From positions 1 through 7,112 of the forward strand of contig CANGRN010000071.1 in the NCBI GenBank assembly GCA_947455695.1: 7,112 nucleotides of DNA, in the 5' to 3' direction. Positions 5,982 to 7,112 of the stretch are shown one piece after another. The DNA is from Alphaproteobacteria bacterium. GTDB taxonomy: Bacteria; Pseudomonadota; Alphaproteobacteria; Micropepsales; Micropepsaceae. Made by a program: the position numbers and the translations under genes. Below the pieces are notes generated by a model. It was given only the letters and a program-made list of their open reading frames with translations. It ran no database searches and was not told where the DNA came from. Every line of letters starts with the position of its first letter. Position 1 is the stretch's first letter.

Positions 5982-7112
5982 ATGAATATCGATCGCTCCC
6001 CCGGTGATTTTGAGCGCGCGGCACAGCCCGCGCCCGGACCGGTCGGCCGCACCTGGGCTGGGGTCAAAAGCTGGAGTTCGCGCAATCCGCGGCTGTCGCG
6101 GGTGGTGTGGTTCGCGGTCGGGCTGGCGCTTCTGGCGCTTCTGATTTGGGCGATCTATCCGGCCAAGAACCAGGGCCGGCGCGGCCTGATCAATCAGGGC
6201 GCCCAGCCGGTCGGCGTGGCCCGGGCCATCACCGGCGACATCAATGTGACGCTCAATGCGCTGGGTACGGTGACGCCGCTTTCGACCGCCACGGTGCGCC
6301 CGCAGGTCGGGGGCATGCTCATCAAGATCAACTTCACCGAAGGCCAGATGGTCAAGGCCGGCCAGACGCTGGCCCAGATCGATCCGCGTCCCTACCAGGC
6401 TGCGCTGGACCAGGCGCGCGGCCAGCTGGCGCGCGATGCCGCCACCCTCGCCAACGCCAAGGTCGACTTGCAGCGCTACCAGGCGCTGCTGGCGCAGAAC
6501 GCCATCGCCCAGCAACAGGTGGCGACCCAGGCCGCGACGGTGCGCTCCACCGAAGGCATCGTGGTGTCCGACCAGGCCAATGTCGAAACCGCCCGCATCA
6601 ACCTGGGCTATACCAACATCGTTTCGCCGGTGGAGGGCCGCGCCGGCATTCATCTGGTGGATATCGGCAATATCGTGCAGGCGGGCCAGTCCAACGGCAT
6701 CGTGGTGGTGACCCAGCTGGATCCCATGAGCGTGCTGTTCACCATTCCCGAAGACAGCGTCGGCAAGGTCGTGTCGCGGGTGGGCAGCGGCGCCACACTG
6801 CCGGTGGATGTCTATGACCGCAGCCAGACCAACAAGATCACATCCGGCAACCTGTCGGCGGTGGACACGGTGGTGGATCCCACCACCGGCTCGGTCAAGC
6901 TGCGCGCCTTGTTCGACAACAAGGACAACAAGCTGTTCCCCGCCCAGTTCGTGAACATCAAGCTGTTCGTGGAAACGCTGCACAACCAGACCATCGTGCC
7001 GGTGGCCGCCATCCAGCGCGGCGCCGACGGCAGCTTCGTCTTCGTGGTGACGCCGGAAAAGACCGTCACCCAGCGCGACGTGAAAACCGGCGTGCAGGAC
7101 GGCAACAACATC
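5982..7112 (+). CDS. mdtA: MdtA-like RND efflux periplasmic adaptor, 3' end cut off
   Basis: Membrane-fusion subunit that links an RND pump of the inner membrane to an outer-membrane channel in tripartite drug efflux. I translated 377 codons to the right edge without a stop. Domains: cytoplasmic tail (1-40), one membrane helix (about 41-59), first half of the lipoyl/barrel-sandwich domain (about 100-135, with VGGMLIKINFTEGQMVKAGQ), alpha-hairpin coiled coil (about 137-208), second lipoyl half (SPVEGRAGIHLVDIGN, 215-230), beta-barrel (about 240-330, with PTTGSVKLRALFDN and LFPAQFVN) and the start of the membrane-proximal domain (IVPVAAIQ). The order and phrases such as GIVVVTQ and GQLARDAATLANA closely follow E. 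coli MdtA. A lipoprotein cysteine is absent. An in-frame GTG at 5964 with AGGG 7 bases upstream is an alternative start; a TAG at 5952-5954 prevents further extension. RND pump genes probably follow beyond the edge. Confidence 0.93.
   Translation, partial: MNIDRSPGDFERAAQPAPGPVGRTWAGVKSWSSRNPRLSRVVWFAVGLALLALLIWAIYPAKNQGRRGLINQGAQPVGVARAITGDINVTLNALGTVTPLSTATVRPQVGGMLIKINFTEGQMVKAGQTLAQIDPRPYQAALDQARGQLARDAATLANAKVDLQRYQALLAQNAIAQQQVATQAATVRSTEGIVVSDQANVETARINLGYTNIVSPVEGRAGIHLVDIGNIVQAGQSNGIVVVTQLDPMSVLFTIPEDSVGKVVSRVGSGATLPVDVYDRSQTNKITSGNLSAVDTVVDPTTGSVKLRALFDNKDNKLFPAQFVNIKLFVETLHNQTIVPVAAIQRGADGSFVFVVTPEKTVTQRDVKTGVQDGNNI

Noticed and set aside
5892..6983. Minus-strand open frame (363 codons) opposite the efflux adaptor
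   Set aside because: It is His/Gly/Asp-rich antisense of a clear MdtA-like gene.
1..7112. CRISPR arrays, tRNA or rRNA genes, insertion sequences, integrase or attachment sites
   Set aside because: I saw no regularly spaced repeats, transposase or integrase motifs, terminal inverted repeats or RNA gene signatures by reading both strands.

Overview
The window is GC-rich (roughly 60-65% by eye) and densely coded. It looks like a Gram-negative proteobacterial chromosome. Gene content (an ExoY/ExoM/ExoQ-like polysaccharide set beside an MdtA-type efflux adaptor), base composition and weakly conserved promoters make an alphaproteobacterium my best guess, but nothing here fixes the genus.

Layout. 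Positions 1-4963 hold five tightly packed genes, all on the minus strand. In transcription order they are: a small membrane phosphoglycosyl transferase (4963-4280), a WecG/TagA/CpsF-type GT26 glycosyltransferase (4280-3432), a Wzx-type flippase (3423-2128), a family 2 glycosyltransferase (2135-1233) and a Wzy/ExoQ/O-antigen-ligase membrane protein (1243 to beyond the left edge). Junctions are a 1-base TGATG overlap, an 8-base gap, an 8-base overlap and an 11-base overlap, so this is almost certainly one translationally coupled operon. A 236-base non-coding leader (4964-5199) with an AT-rich block and two perfect palindromes precedes it. Upstream, on the same strand, lies a DedA-family membrane protein (5742-5200). 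A 239-base divergent intergenic region (5743-5981) separates it from a plus-strand MdtA-like RND efflux adaptor (5982 to beyond the right edge).

How the genes work together (inference from families). The phosphoglycosyl transferase loads the first sugar-phosphate onto undecaprenyl phosphate. The GT26 and GT2 enzymes extend it on the cytoplasmic face. The flippase moves the lipid-linked unit across the inner membrane, and the Wzy/ligase protein polymerises or transfers it in the periplasm. This is a compact Wzx/Wzy-type pathway. No Wza/Wzc-type export gene is visible, but the left edge cuts the operon. DedA proteins have been shown to return undecaprenyl phosphate to the cytoplasmic side, so the adjacent gene could supply recycled carrier. 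The efflux adaptor appears to be a separate transcription unit.

The less ordinary points are a possible 13-codon leader ORF with an overlapping inverted repeat upstream of dedA, the palindromes in the operon leader, a GT26 motif in which a usually conserved glutamine appears to be replaced, and the DedA/polysaccharide gene pairing. I did not find an unmistakably new system.
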